Notes under the pieces: generated by a model | What the model was told of the DNA's origin: nothing | Database searches by the model: none | What the model saw: only the letters and a program-made list of their open reading frames with translations | Shown here: in pieces, positions 47,293 to 60,011 of the stretch | Position numbering within the stretch: position 1 is the first letter of the stretch | Layout of the letters: each line of letters begins with the position of its first letter | Assembly (NCBI RefSeq): GCF_047675955.1 | Contig: NC_132910.1 | Span: 93,026,923 to 93,090,922 of the forward strand | DNA from: Chlorocebus sabaeus | Lineage: Eukaryota; Chordata; Mammalia; Primates; Cercopithecidae | Length of the DNA: 64,000 nucleotides | Direction: 5' to 3' | Translations under genes and position numbers: made by a program

Positions 47293-48060
47293 TATATATC
47301 AATAAATAGGTACATCTTGGTAGTGTACCTAGAAACATTTTAACTAGTATGTTCCCTCCTGTCTTTTTTTCCCCCACAAAGACTCCAGATTCTGTTTAAT
47401 GCATGGTAAAGAAAAATATCACCAGGCCCTTGGGGGTAGCAAGAAAATAAAAAAACCCTAAAACATGTGCTTTGCAGAGAGGAACCCTTATTCCCATGGA
47501 AAAGAAAAAGAAAAAAAATCTGAACAATTGCTCATCTGAGGGCCATGTGGGTCTCCAAGGAGGCTTTGTAGCATGCATGCTTCCTGTAATCGAGGGGTAA
47601 CCATTGTTAACCTGGCCAATTCAGCAGAGAGGGAAAAGTCAAATTTCACATGGAAGGCTGGTCCATAAACTCGGTTTTGCGCACGTTGTGTGTCTTACCC
47701 AGTCATTACCTTCACATACAAGTCAGACACATTCCTCCTCCGCTGTGCCAGCCACACCCTCTGGACCATGGGCCAGTGGTCATTTCCAGCAGCAGAGGCT
47801 TGAGGGCAAGGCAGGGTTGGAAGGAATTGCTGTAGTGAGTGTTGTGACAGCACCAGCCAACGTGGGGGAAAAAAGCAGCAAGCCAATGCCTGGTTGGGGT
47901 CAGTTCATGAGGGTCTGTAAGTCTCCTTCAGGGATCATTAGTGCTAAAAGGAGCCTCTAGAGGTCATTCTGTGCATTCCTCAACTTCCTTTGGGTCACTT
48001 TCATACATGGTTTTCCTTGCAGGTCTGATAGATTTTCAAGAAAGAGTATGCCTTCAGCTT
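47293..48060. other. No recognised repeat; GC-richer patch with open frames
   Basis: A 118-codon plus frame (47604-47960) and overlapping frames lie in a locally GC-rich patch. The peptide is Ser/Pro/Gly-rich without a recognisable domain. It opens with a Met but shows no promoter features, and frames overlap on both strands as in random GC-rich DNA. Confidence 0.4.
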
Positions 48061-48388
48061 CTTTCTCTCTCTCTCTCTCTTTTTTTTTTTTTTTTTTTTT
48101 TTGGAGACAGGTTCTCTATCATCCAGGTTGGACTGCAGTGGTGTGATAATGGCCTGCTGCAGCCTCTATCTCTCAAGCTCAAGTGATCCTCCCACCTCAG
48201 CCTCCCGAGTAGCTGGGACTATAAGTGTGCACCACCATGCCTAGTTAATAGTTAATTTTTGTATTTTTTATAGAGATGGGGTTTCACCATGTTGCCCAGG
48301 CTTGTCTCAAACTCCTAGGCTTAAGCAATCCTCCTGCCTCAGCCTCCTAAAATGCTGGGATTATGGGCATGAGCCACTGTGCCTGGCC
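48061..48388 (-). mobile_element. Alu (old, J-like) with CT-rich tail
   Basis: Reverse-oriented Alu. The tail is (TC)n and T22 at 48061-48101, then CAGGTTGGACTGCAGTGGTG, CTCCCACCTCAGCCTCCCGA, ATGTTGCCCAGGCTTGTC and GCCACTGTGCCTGGCC. A duplicated TTAATAGTTAAT lies in the middle linker. Divergence fits AluJ. Confidence 0.93.
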
Positions 48389-48565
48389 TCTACTTCATTC
48401 TTATTGAGTACTGATACTCTACTAATCAGGCCAATCAGCTAACATTTCAGGGAATAAAGTCAATAGTTTGGTTACTGTACAGTCCATGGTAAACATTCAG
48501 CCCCGATTATCGACAGTGCTGAGGCTAAGAGACCCTGCTGTAGCATGAGACTCTATATACATATA

Positions 48566-48620
48566 AATACATCAACTATAACCTATACATATGAATACAT
48601 CAACTATAACCTATCTAACC
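48566..48620. repeat. Two-copy 28 bp tandem repeat
   Basis: AATACATCAACTATAACCTAT occurs at 48566 and again 28 bases later at 48594, with similar spacer CATATGAATA. Confidence 0.85.
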
Positions 48621-48640
48621 TTTTTATAATTTAAGAAAGT

Positions 48641-48852
48641 AGTTTATAACCAAGTGATGTTACCCAGGGACATTGGGCAATATCTGGAAAGATTGTTGGT
48701 TGTCATAACTATAGGAGTGGGGGTACTGCTACTGGCATCTTAGTAGGTGGGGCCCAGGGATGCTGCTCAACATCCTTCAATGCATAGGACAGTCCCTGCC
48801 ACAGTCATCCAGCCTGAATGTCACTGCTGGCATAACAGAGAGGCTGGGCCCC
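48641..48852 (+). mobile_element. MER20 (hAT-Charlie) fragment
   Basis: Matches the MER20 order: GGGACATTGGGCAATATCTG, TTGGTTGTCATAACTATAGG, CTGCTACTGGCATCTTAG, GGATGCTGCTCAACATCC and AATGCATAGGACAGTCCC. A piece at about 48490-48541 (ACAGTGCTGAGGCTAAGAGA) resembles the far end of the same element, displaced upstream. Confidence 0.8.
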
Positions 48853-48869
48853 GGCTCTTTGTATTTCAT

Positions 48870-49530
48870 ACTTGGCTCTGTCCCAACGATCCCCTCTTAC
48901 CTCTCTCTTTCCACATCTCCTGTCTCCATCAGGAATTCTTTTACTCATGCAACCCCCATAAACAATGCTCAACTCCCTTCCAGCCCTCAGTTCCCCACAG
49001 CCTGACTCATCGCAGCCTGCACAACCAGGCTCACCACTGCCACCCTTCCTCTATCCCTGCTAGTCTACCTTCACAGACATCAAGCATCACATGGGACCCC
49101 TTCCCTCTTATCCAGACCACTTCGGTCAGGAAACCATATATTTGTTTTATGATGTCCCCTGCTCAGAGCACCAGGCACCTCCTCCTAGCCACTCCAGTCA
49201 CGTTCATTCTCACCCTTGTTCACTCATAACTAACTTCCCCTGTCCTTTCTAAAGTATGGCTCTAGTAGCATCAGTTTCCTGCTGGAAGCTTCCATGGCTT
49301 TTCTAGGCCTGCTAATGAAGTTGATCTCTCCTGGCTAGGACACCCTTGTCCCTGTGAGTACCAATTCTGTGACCTGGAAAACACACACACACACACACAC
49401 CCCATCTCTGACTAGTTTGCCCTCCTCACTTCTTGCATAGCTCCATCAAGTACCACTGCTTCCAGGAAGCCCTCCAGGCCTATGTCTGTGTCTCCCTGTC
49501 TCACTCATCTTTCTACCTCGAAGAAGCACT
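48870..49530 (+). mobile_element. Possible L2 3' region
   Basis: C/T-rich sequence with L2-like phrases: TTTCCTGCTGGAAGCTTCC (about 49275), then CTTCCAGGAAGCCCTCCAG (about 49460) and ACTCATCTTTCTACCTC. Old and diverged. A 160-codon plus frame at 48747-49229 crosses MER20 and this stretch and is not a gene. Confidence 0.4.
49380..49402. repeat. CA microsatellite
   Basis: (AC)11 run interrupting the L2-like stretch. Confidence 0.93.
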
Positions 49531-50332
49531 CAGCAGGATTTGTCTAAGGCTCACATCCACAGGAGGAGGCAGGCCAGCAGCCCCACTTGGTTAAGCACGA
49601 GGGATCTGAAGGCCAAAAGTCTGCCTTCAGATTCTACCTGTCCTCTTAGTTCTGCCTGCTTGAGAGATTTGATTTGTCTCTTCAAGCCTCCATTTCCCTT
49701 CTTGGAAAGTGAGGTTAGGATGAATGAGATCATCTCAATGTAGGTGCACAAAAAGCGCTGGCTTGCAAAGTCGCAGAGGTGGTTTGGATGGGACACATGC
49801 TGTGACCCGAGATATTTTGTGCACCTACATTGGCACCTTTTATAATGTATTTCTCTAGAATCTTTTTAACCAGATAAAGGTACTAATCACCTAGAACCTT
49901 TTTAACTGGTAGAGATGTATAATCAAACAAGGTTGCAAGCCACTGACCTCGCCCACTGGTGTTCAAAAGTGGATGTATCAGGGTGTGGGTGGAGGAGCAG
50001 AGGGCCAGGACGTGCAGCTTGATCTTACCAGCAGCAATTGTTTATGTACCACCCCAAGCCATATTTGGGTAAACAATAGTCATACTTATTTCTAGCAGAT
50101 GACACAGCAATTTGAATTATACCAAATAAATCATGCTATGGTCTGGTTGCACAGAATAGTTGAAAATAACTGGTCTACCTCATGCTTGAACAATTTTGGC
50201 CATGAGGAGAAAACGCTTTTCAAATAAGTTCATTCCACCCACAGTCAGCTGTGGAGGGGTTCAGTCACAGAACACACATGCAGGCATGTGTTGGGGAGCT
50301 AGGGAGAGGGGCAGGAGGAGGCAAGATATAGT
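49531..50332. other. No recognised feature
   Basis: Unique-looking intronic sequence. Two opposed open frames near 49540-49796 overlap each other and have no support. Confidence 0.45.
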
Positions 50333-50588
50333 TCTTTTTTAAAAATCTTTCAACTTTCAATTTAGATATGGGGGGTACATGAGTAGGTTTGCTATTTGGG
50401 TATATTGCAACTGGACAGTGAGCTTAGTACCCAATAGGTAGATTTTCAACCACTCTCCCCTCCTTCCTTCTCCCCTCTAATAGAGTGCAGTGTCTACTGT
50501 TCCCATGTTTATGTCCATGGGTGCTAAATGTTGAGCTCCTACTTATAAGTGAAAACGTGGTGTATTTGGTTTTCTTTTCCTGTGTATT
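50333..50588 (-). mobile_element. L1 3' end, short
   Basis: Reverse L1 3'UTR and end of ORF2: TTCAATTTAGATATGGGGG, TACATGAGTAGGTTTGCTA, AGCTTAGTACCCAATAGG, then GAGCTCCTACTTATAAGTG. A strongly 5'-truncated old copy. Confidence 0.85.
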
Positions 50589-53500
50589 GTGGTTGCTATT
50601 ATCATTAATATTATCCTAGCACTACCTCCTAATCTGTCCAGTTTTAAGGTGAAGGCACATCTTAATAACTTTATTGAAATCTTGATTCCTTTTCAATGTC
50701 TCCTATTAGGAGAGAAGGACAGAATCATCTATCAACCAATCAATCAATAATCATAGTATAAATATCACATGCTGATTATAAATTTAGCTTAACATATTAG
50801 CCACAGTTTATCAATATAATAGTAGAGAAATATTCTTTCTCAGTAGAGCCACCCTACAGATGTTCCTCCTGGCTGAGGAGTAGAGCATTCAAAAGTCTAA
50901 AAAGTAATTTGAAAGTGTCTTAGAATGGTCCTTACTCCAAATACAGGGAACTAATTTATGACAGATGGCTTTATCTTCTACAGCTGCCAAATCTGCATGT
51001 TGTATTGTCTTCCAAGTGAAAATCACTAAATTAAAAGGTTTTTGTTTTTGTCATGGAGGGGCAGTTTTACATTGGAATTAATTTGTTTATTAACTTCCAT
51101 CTCTGGAAATTAGAATAACACATTAAAGATGTCTTGCACGTAATCATCCTATATTCAGCTGGAATTTAAAGCAACAAGGCCTAGGACGCTGCTTCAGAAC
51201 CTAAAGCTTGAGTCCCATGATTGTATCAGAGTAGACACAGGGTGACTTTGGGACTGCTTCCTTGCTTCCTACTAAGAATAGGACAAATGGTCATTTCTTC
51301 ATGGCCACCAATGAATCTGTAAGTGCCCTGCAAGTTCAAAACACAAGGGATGTTTTAAGTAATAACATTAGTAACTTCCTCACTAGGAGATTATGACAAA
51401 TAATTAGTAGCTTGCAAAGTACTCTGTCATTCCAATGTCATTAGTTTTGGCCATCACTGACCGGTAGATCACCGTGGAAGCAAATCCCAATGTTGTTTCT
51501 ACTGAAAACGTGACAAGATCAGACACTTAAGGGCAGTTGCTAAATCTGCAGGATAGAAAATGATCTTTTTATTTATTTTTTTAAGACCTGTCAAAGCAGT
51601 CACTTAAAATAGAAACAAGTAAAAAGACATGTCTCACTTTTAAACACATCACTGCCTACAGGAGGAGATATATCAGTAAATATAATCCAATGTGCATGAC
51701 TTGATGACATTTGCTTATTTCACTTTCTTTTCTGCAAGTAACTATGCTGTATCCTAGATCACAAGTCACCCATCACAGATACTCTCTCAAATCATTCCGA
51801 CTTCTAAAAATAAAAGTCAGTCTTCCTATCTTCTCCTGCTGGGTAGTTATTCATTAATAGGTTTGCTATTTGATATCTGATTCCTTTAACTATAGCTATT
51901 CAAGCTTCCCAAAGGAAAATTACCAATTAAAACTGAATTGAAAAATCTTTCCTTCTGACCACCAACCTGATTTCCTCCCATGATAAAATGAGACCATTTC
52001 ACATTTAATTATATGCTTTGAGTTTGAAGCTATGGGTATACCATCCTGAAATTACGAGCCAGGATTTTAGAACCAATATCTTGCAGAGCTTTATTTGACT
52101 CAACATTCATCTGATGGATCAATATTAATAAAGTACCATGTTTCAGGCCCTGGACTGCTGAATTGTATCAGATTTAAACCCTGCAGATCTGTGTAAAAAT
52201 GGATATAATGAATCTGGTATCAATAAGCGCTGTGAGTGTGGCACAAGAAATCACAGGACCATAGAATCTCAGATGTAAAAATGGCTTTTAAAAGTCTTTG
52301 AGTTGAATGTGCACATTTTCTAGATGAGGAAATAAATTTAAAAATCTTTCTTATGGTTCCACAGTAACAAGAAGTAAGTAAAGAATCTTGAGAATATAGT
52401 TTCCCTAAATCACAGTTTGCTTATATCCGTCTGACAGGAAATGGAGAAGGATTTTCATTTTCAGTTTAGATCAATGTCCATGAAGTTAAATAACTCGAAA
52501 TACTCTAAGATAACAAATCATCCACCTAAACTTTTAAAAGATTATAATTAAAATATTAAAAGTAGAGTTTCAGGACTTTTCAAACACTGCAACTATTTAA
52601 ATGTTGTGAAAATGTTTATAAAAGAATATCATGAGTCAGATAATTCCCATTGGCCTAGATGTAAGCATAGCCTATATGGCCACAGGATCCCCAGCTCCAT
52701 TTAAACTGTCTTCTCTTCTAACTGGATTTCAGAATATAATTTAGAATATATTATGTTAATCACAGGAAAAGCCCCTAAATGAGAAAATTACTCAAAAGAC
52801 ATAGCCAATGTCACTGCTTGGGACATCATAGACTGTTTCTAATGATTATGGATAAGTTTGCTACAAAAGAAAGAGCAATCTTGGGCAGCATTAAGCAAAA
52901 TGCCCACTCATGGGAGGTGTGAGTTCTATCCACATGTGTGCTTTTCTTGACATGGTATTCTAAGAGAAGTGTTCCTGTAAACTAGAGGATATCACAGCAT
53001 GGTAGCAAACGTGATGATAGTGGGGTTTGGGAAACCTGGCATATCAGGAAAGACTGAAGACATTGAAAATGAGAAAAATCCATTGCATTGGAGAAGAGGA
53101 AAATTTATGATTCAGTGGTTGTTGATTTCAAATAATCAAATGCTATGTAGTATAAGGCGTAGGCTGCCTTGGAAAGGAGTGGAAGTGTGTGAAGTAGGGA
53201 GAGATCACCTATATACTGTCCTATCATGCAATATGACATCTTTTTAGATATTTTTTCATTTATTGCAAGCAGTCATACTAGTTGGTATTATTTTTCGTAT
53301 AAGCTCAAAATGGTTTCAAAATTTGATCGAGTAGCAGATCAGGGCTTTTATCCCTGTCTGTCTAATGAAAAAACCATATTTCTTTCACTTCATGATTGAG
53401 CTCCCTTAAGCAAAGGTTTTGCTACCTCTCAGAAGCAGGGAGATATGGTTTCCCGCCAGTTGTAAGATTAGATTCAGTGACCTCCAAAATTACTTTCATC

Positions 53501-55659
53501 TTGACTTTCCTGTGATTCTTTGATCCTCTGAAAACATAACTGCAGTACTCCAGAGATGCATATTTTTTTCTACTAATAGAATACTTGACTGTTCAATAAG
53601 AAATCGTGGAGCTGGGGGCAAATCCGAAGAATCCAAAGCATGCTGACATTGTATTTGGTTTCTAAAATTGTTCATGCAGTCTTATCTATTTTCAACTTCA
53701 ATATTGAAAATGAAAACACGACAACATGAATATATTTAAATGTATTAATTTTTCCACTATCACTTTTTACACCCTTTGTTCCAGTTCAATGTTTATGTTT
53801 TATAAAATTCCTAGAAAATAGGAATATCCTCTCATCAGAAGAAGCCAGGTACTAAGTAATAATATTTTCAGAGGATGTCTAAACATTGCTTTGAAGAGAA
53901 AGGAAGTACCTATGGCCAGAATTATAACTCAAGAACAGTTAGGAAAGTGGCCTGGTATGAAATTTTCAAAAGTGCTTTATTTAAAAAAAAAAAAAAAAAA
54001 AAGGAAAAATGAAAGAGAGACCTAATGAGTTGAGAGTATAATTGCTTCCATTAAATCATTTCAAAGAACTGACTCTAGTTTTGATCTTTGAATTTTAGAA
54101 AGGAAAATATTTGGATCAAGTCTACAGAGAAATATCACAAATGATTAAAGGACCAAGAAAAAAAATCTTGTGAAGAAGTGTTTAAGGTTAGTTTTGCTTG
54201 CATGAAGGAATGCTAATATGTGATATGATCACTGTATTTAAATATATGTAAGATGTAAAATTTTTGATATATCAATTTTTATTTTGATGTTTTTTTTTTC
54301 TTACCTTTTTAGGTTATTGTTTAAAATGTGTGCCCAAGGGAATTTTAGCAGTACTGGAAACAATAGCTGCCTGAACTAAATACATTTATCCTTTATTCAT
54401 GACAGAAAATTTGAGGTTTCCATTGGGCGGGTAATACAGAATAAAAGGATCTTTTAGGGTAGAGAGAGAAAGAGAAACAGAAAAGAAAAAGAAGGGAGAA
54501 GTGGGGGAAAGAGAGAAACAGACAAACACAAATCCAGCAGTGACAGGAGAGAAGACAAGGGGGCAGAGTTTGTCCAGGAGGGTGAAGCCTTGTTCACTGT
54601 TCACTTGAGGGAGCCCAATAGCAGGGGACGCTGCAGGATGCATGACTGACCCTTGGTCATTAGTCAGCTTCCCCAAAGATTCCCCTGTGTTGAGTTAGGC
54701 TTGGATGCAGTGAAATGAAAAGGCATGATGGTACCATGATGTATAGGAAATAGGCACATCAGTGGCTAATGACTGATACAGAAAAGTCTGAAAGCTCAGT
54801 GCAAGGGAAGACTTGTGGCTGGAGGAGAGGGTAAAATAATAGAGACTGACTTTCTACCCCCTTGGCTAGATAGGAGCTGAAATATGCAATGAAGCTTGTT
54901 GAAAGAAAATCTTTAAAAGAAATGAAACAAAACAAAAATACATATCTGACATACCTTAGTTAGTAGACAGATAAATAGGGGAGTTCTACAAAGAAATAGG
55001 TATATAGATATAGATCTATGACTCATTTTCTGGTTCCAATACCATGTAATTATGCTTTACTCTGTACAGGATCTCCAACAAGATGACTTAGTCTTGCTTG
55101 AAAATAAGAGAGAAAAGGAAGGAGACTAGTGTCTTAAACATTCTGTAGGTGTGTTTGTTGCTAAGGTACTTTAAAATGTGAACAATCATGTTTCACTGTT
55201 CTGGTTTGTCATTCTCCTGGAGTTTGGGATAACTTTAATTCCCAGTTAAGAGGACATTAACATGTAAAATTACTGTCTAAGCCTTCTGATTCTATTCTTG
55301 ATAAGCACTAGTCAGAGAATAGGGGAGAAATTCATCACGACACCTGGCTGAGAAGGCAGTCTGACTTCAGGGATACGCTTAGCTCCCAAATAAAAATAAA
55401 AGTCCACATATACCTTAGATAATAGCCTACATTCTGAAAGTAGCCTGGGAAATTTAGCAGAACTCAATAACAAAAAAAATTAGGATATAAGTAACACAAA
55501 AAAAAATTAGCTCATCTCCCTATTATCTAACTCCATTAAGTCTGAAGTTCTTCCCCTTAAAATGAGAATGTTAACATCTATCCCATAGGATTATTGTTGG
55601 AATTATGTAAAGGTACTTAGAACATGCTCAATAGTAAAGATAAATAAATAAAAAATTTA
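50589..55659. other. Long intron-like region, nothing recognised
   Basis: About 5 kb without Alu or recent L1. A19 run near 53982, purine-rich patch at 54455-54540 and a possible ancient SINE-like trace near 52250-52380 (TAGATGAGGAAATAAAT). Open frames at 52999-53247 and 54386-54676 are unsupported. No exon with convincing acceptor and donor was seen, but a short internal exon could be missed by eye. Confidence 0.4.
54455..54540. repeat. GA-rich purine tract
   Basis: Imperfect (GA)n and GAAA units with few pyrimidines. It gives the Phe/Ser-rich minus frame at 54386-54676 its composition. Confidence 0.75.
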
Positions 55660-55672
55660 ATATCCCTTTTTG

Positions 55673-55979
55673 GCAGGTACAGTGGCTTATGCCTGTAATC
55701 CCAGCACTTTGGGAGGCTGAGGTGGGCAGATCACCTGAGGTCTGGAGTTTGAGACCAGCCTGACCAAACTGGTGAAACCCCACCTCTACTAAAAATACAA
55801 AAATTAGCCGGGCTTGGTGGTGGGCACCTGTAATCACAGCTACTCGGGAGGTTGAGGCAAGAGAATCACTTGAACCTGGGAGGTGGAGGTTGCAGTGAGC
55901 TGAGATCACGCCACTGCACTCCAACCTGGGCAACAAGAGCAAAATTCCATCTCAAAAAAAATAAAAATAAAAAAAATTG
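55673..55979 (+). mobile_element. Alu with 13 bp target duplication
   Basis: Full Alu from GGCAGGTACAGTGGCTTATG to an A-rich tail with AATAAAAATAA. It is flanked by ATATCCCTTTTTG at 55660-55672 and 55980-55992. S-like by eye. The minus-strand frames at 55628-56054 are Alu-derived. Confidence 0.95.
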
Positions 55980-55992
55980 ATATCCCTTTTTG

Positions 55993-56845
55993 TTTCCCTT
56001 CCTGTGCCAAATCTCAGTTCTTACACAGACAATGAGTACCTTGCCATTGCTCAATTCTGGCTCTTTTCTCTCTAATATTGAAATGCCCCAGGATTCAGGA
56101 CAGCATCCTTTGTTTTTATATATATTTTATTTCGTTCAAACAGTTCCATGACTTAAATGTCATTTGATGCTGCATTACAGACACATGTACTGCATTTCCA
56201 CTTAGTTGTCCAACAGACACATTAGGTAACAAGGCTAAAACATAACTTAAGTCCTGCTTACTCTGCTACCACCTCAGATCAGCTCTTCCCTTTCTTTCTA
56301 TCACAGGAAATGACACTCACCCACTCTCAGACATCTGTGTTAAACACCTCAGTCCTCCTTGATGCTTCTGTATTCTCTGCACTCCATAGCCATCCATCAA
56401 CAAGTCAGACCATTCGGCAAGATCTCCACTGCTGCCTGTTATCTACCATCACTTGTTCTTCTACTGTCAGAAGCTATTTTCCTGTCTTTTACCATGCTTG
56501 CCCCTCTATTAAGTTTCACTAATTCCTAATATATCCCTTTAGACACATGGCAAAGCAACCAATGCACAATGCTAGTGGCATAGTAAAAATATTTCCCGAA
56601 GAGTTTTCATGGAATCAAAATTCAGCTGTATCCTAGCTACGCACAGGGAGCCAAGCTTGTCAAAATAGCAGTGGTGCTTATCCAACTGCAGGGAAGTGGA
56701 AATATTTTCAACTGCTCATCACCAAGAGATTGAAGCTCTTGAATCTCAAGGAGGAAGTTTATCTACAGCCTCTTTTTGCACAATCTCTTGTTTTTAAACT
56801 TGTTTCTCAAGTTTTACAACCCCCTTTTCCACTGCCAACTTTTTC
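55993..56845. other. No firm feature
   Basis: A C/T-rich part at about 56270-56520 could be another old L2 trace. The 70-codon plus frame there is Ser/Thr-rich and unsupported. Confidence 0.4.
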
Positions 56846-57150
56846 TTTTTCTTTTCTTTTTTTTTTTTCAGATGGAGTCTCGCTCTATCACCCAGGCTGA
56901 AGTGCAGTGGCATGATCTCGGCTCACTGCAACCTTCACCTCCCAGGCTCAAGTGACTCTTCTGCCTCAGCCTCCTGAGTAGCTGGAATTACAGTCATGCA
57001 CCCCCATGACTGGCTAATTTTTGTATTTTTAGTAGAGATGGGGTTTCACCATGTTAGTCAAGCTGGTCTCGAACTCCTGACCTCGTGATTCGCCCACCTC
57101 AGCCTCCCAAAGTCCTGGGATTACAGATGCATGAACCACCACACCCAGTC
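56846..57150 (-). mobile_element. Alu
   Basis: Reverse-oriented full-length Alu. CTTTT-rich tail at 56846-56869, then GGAGTCTCGCTCTATCACCC, GCAACCTTCACCTCCCAGG and ACCACCACACCCAGTC. The plus frame at 57085-57306 starts in it. Confidence 0.94.
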
Positions 57151-58059
57151 GATTTTATTAGGGTTGAATGCTACCAAATTCTCTCAGTGATAGAATCTTG
57201 CTTCTGTTCTTTTTTGCTGCATCTGAAATTGATGGAGCTAACTAACTATGAACTGTTTCAACATCAACCACCACCATTCCCAGTGTTATATATTCTCAAA
57301 TATTAACCTCAACTCACTCTTTTGAGTCAGACCTCCCAAAAGAATCAATTTGCAGTTTTTGTCCCTGAAAGTATTAGAGGATTCATCATCTTTCCTAAAA
57401 GGATAGGGTCTCTCTCTTTCCTCCACCTTTATTCTTTTCCAACTTCTATTTCCTAACTTTTCTCTTTAATTCCACTATACCGTGCAAACATCAAGATGCT
57501 ACAATTTATGTTATCAACTGCTGGAAGTGATACAAATCCTAGAGAAAGAGAATAAGATACATTTAAGAATCTTAAGGTTTAGTTTTGGAATAACATGTAC
57601 ATGGCTTAAAAAAACAGCAGCAGCAGCTACATGACTATGAAAAAGGCAAAATATAAAATATACCAGAAAGGAATAACTTCCAAAGTATAGCTCAAAATGC
57701 TTTACAAATATCATCAATTTCTTCTACAAAGATTCAAACACCAGGGAAGTTTTCTTAGAGAAATAGAATGTTGTGATATATAGTGAAAGCCGGATAGGGT
57801 TTCAAGGATTAGAAATTAGGGGAGATGGGTATAAAAATAACATGGAAAGGCATGGAAAGAAAAATGGCAGATGTATTTGGGAATGATCCACAGCTGGCTT
57901 TGGTTATAATGATGAGGAATAAAAAAACGAAGGAAGGAAAATTAAATGCTAGGATATTTTTTGTTGCTTATCTATTTTATACATTTATAAATTCAATAAA
58001 ACAAGATGAGGCTATGTTGTAAATGTTTGTGGCTGACGACAAACAGACATTATTCTCTA
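57151..58059. other. No recognised feature
   Basis: Unique-looking sequence. It includes a short (CAG)n patch at 57614-57626. Open frames at 57514-57717 and 57825-58022 have no support. Confidence 0.45.
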
Positions 58060-58560
58060 GATGGAGGGTGGGCAAACACTGAAGACTCATGAGCAGCAAA
58101 GTGGTGGGATTAGCTGTGTTGTAGGATGGCACCTAGCAGGAATAAGTAAAGTGGCTTGAGCCATGACTGAGGGACAAGAATTGAATAAACTAGGCCATGG
58201 AGACCAATTAGGAGGCTACTACAATAGTAAAGGAAAGAAATGGTAAGGGCTTGAACTGAGGAGTGAAGAGGAAAGGCAAGGAAGTTACAGATTCTAAAAC
58301 AGAAGTAATTTAAAAATAGAGTACAATTAAGATTTTAGAAGATCAGAAAGAGGAAAACAATTATTTTCAGGTTTTAGAAAAAATACATTATATTTAAACA
58401 TGCTAAAGTTTGATGCATGACTTTAGTTAGATATGGATAATAAAAAGGTAGGTTTGGACAGGATCTATACCATAGCTCTATGCCTTATATTTCATGAAAA
58501 AAGTAGGTTAATTAGATGAAATAATCCATGTGGAGAATACATCACACAGACAAGGGTTGA
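58060..58560 (-). mobile_element. Probable L2 fragment, minus strand
   Basis: Reverse-L2 phrases: CTAGGCCATGGAGACCAATTAGGAGGCTACTACAATAGT split over 58190-58230 (family form GAGACCAGTTAGGAGGCTAT), then GGGCTTGAACTGAGGAGTG. Diverged but the order fits. Confidence 0.55.
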
Positions 58561-58866
58561 GGGCAAAACTCTGGGGGAATGCTTACATTTGTAAGGCTAG
58601 AGAAGAAGGCAGATAGCGAGGAGTGACATAGAAAACAGTCACAGATTCAAAGACTTACTCTGTAAGTATGTGTCAAGTGCTGCCGGTGGAGCAAGGAGGC
58701 TACAAAGGAAACAAGGTCACCAGATTCCAGGATTTTGTTATTTATAGCCTGTGACTTTCAGTCAGATTTTAGGATCAGGGATTAGGTGACAAGCAGCTGA
58801 TGAATGAAGAAATGGAAGACAGCACCCTATTCTATGGAAACTACTGTGTTCAGAGCACTGATAGTG

Positions 58867-58887
58867 AAAGAAAAAAAAAAAAAAAAA
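58867..58887. repeat. Poly-A tract
   Basis: About 19 A preceded by GTGAAAG and followed by GCAC, with no SINE body. Confidence 0.9.
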
Positions 58888-60011
58888 AGCACATAGAACC
58901 TTGCCCAGCCAATAGAATTGATGGGACTGTTTTAGGATATGTGAGATAAGGATGCTTGGAGGCACAGAGAAAAGGGTAAGTAGGGAAGATCCAAGAATAA
59001 TATGGAATATTTCACCATCTTTTTGTTGTTGTTTCTCAGGAGAGCAAAAGCTATTTCAGGGTTAGATATTAGCCATACAATAGATAAGTTTCACCGATTA
59101 TTAAAAAGTCCTTATTAAGTCAGAGTCCACAACCACAAAGCATTTTCCAATTCATCTGAACATGAAACTGGAGAGAAAGGTGTTTAGGTGCAGGATGCAG
59201 GGAATGTAGGAAAGTAACCCAGTTAGAAAATTCACCTTTCCATTTTGTGACATAATCAGAAATTTCTGCAATATGTTCTCAGTCCTTTACTAAGAAAATA
59301 AAGCCAAAATTGAATTTCTGAACACCTAACAATTAACGTCAAAATAAATTAGAACACCTGTGCTGCTAAGTGTGTTTGAAGTAGCATCTTTACATATAAT
59401 TTTAAAGTCCAATGTTATGAAAATCTCAAGAGTGTACATACCTATATAAATATTAATGCAGTGTATACATCTCCTGAATTGATCCCTTCTTCACATGGTT
59501 ATTTGGTTTAAAGCCTTCCAGTGATCATATAAACACAACACTACTAATTAGGAACATTTTATCAACACCAATGATTGTCAAAACGATTATGCCAGAATGC
59601 CTTTGTACTGGCCTTTTAATTTCTAATAACTCTAATAATTTTTAATTACCTGGAACTAGATTTTGTATCCAACATACCATTTCTGATTATGGTCATTGGG
59701 AAAGCCTTACAACTGGCTTCCCAGAACTTCAGTATCTACTCAGAGTTAATAAGGAGGTCCATCTAGTTTCCAGATGTCTACTTCTTCTTGTTTTTCTAAT
59801 ATTGAACATTTTTCTTTTTTAAAATTGGTACTGTCCCACTGTAAGTTACAGCGACTTGGCTGTGATGTTTATTAATCTCTTTCCATTTTTTACCTTTACC
59901 TCTCAGCCCATCTAGGAATAGGGAATAAAACTCTATGAAATATTTCTCCAAATATGTGTAATTAAATAAGCTGGGAAATGCTGGGTTAGAAAACTCAAAC
60001 AGAATTTCTAA
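58888..60011. other. No recognised feature
   Basis: Unique-looking AT-rich intronic sequence with no repeat or exon that I can support. Confidence 0.45.

Noticed and set aside
47604..47960. 118-codon plus-strand open frame
   Set aside because: Locally GC-rich DNA with overlapping frames on both strands, Ser/Pro/Gly-rich product, no domain and no promoter or splice evidence.
48747..49229. 160-codon plus-strand open frame
   Set aside because: It begins in MER20 and runs into an L2-like stretch; the product is low-information Ser/Pro/His-rich.
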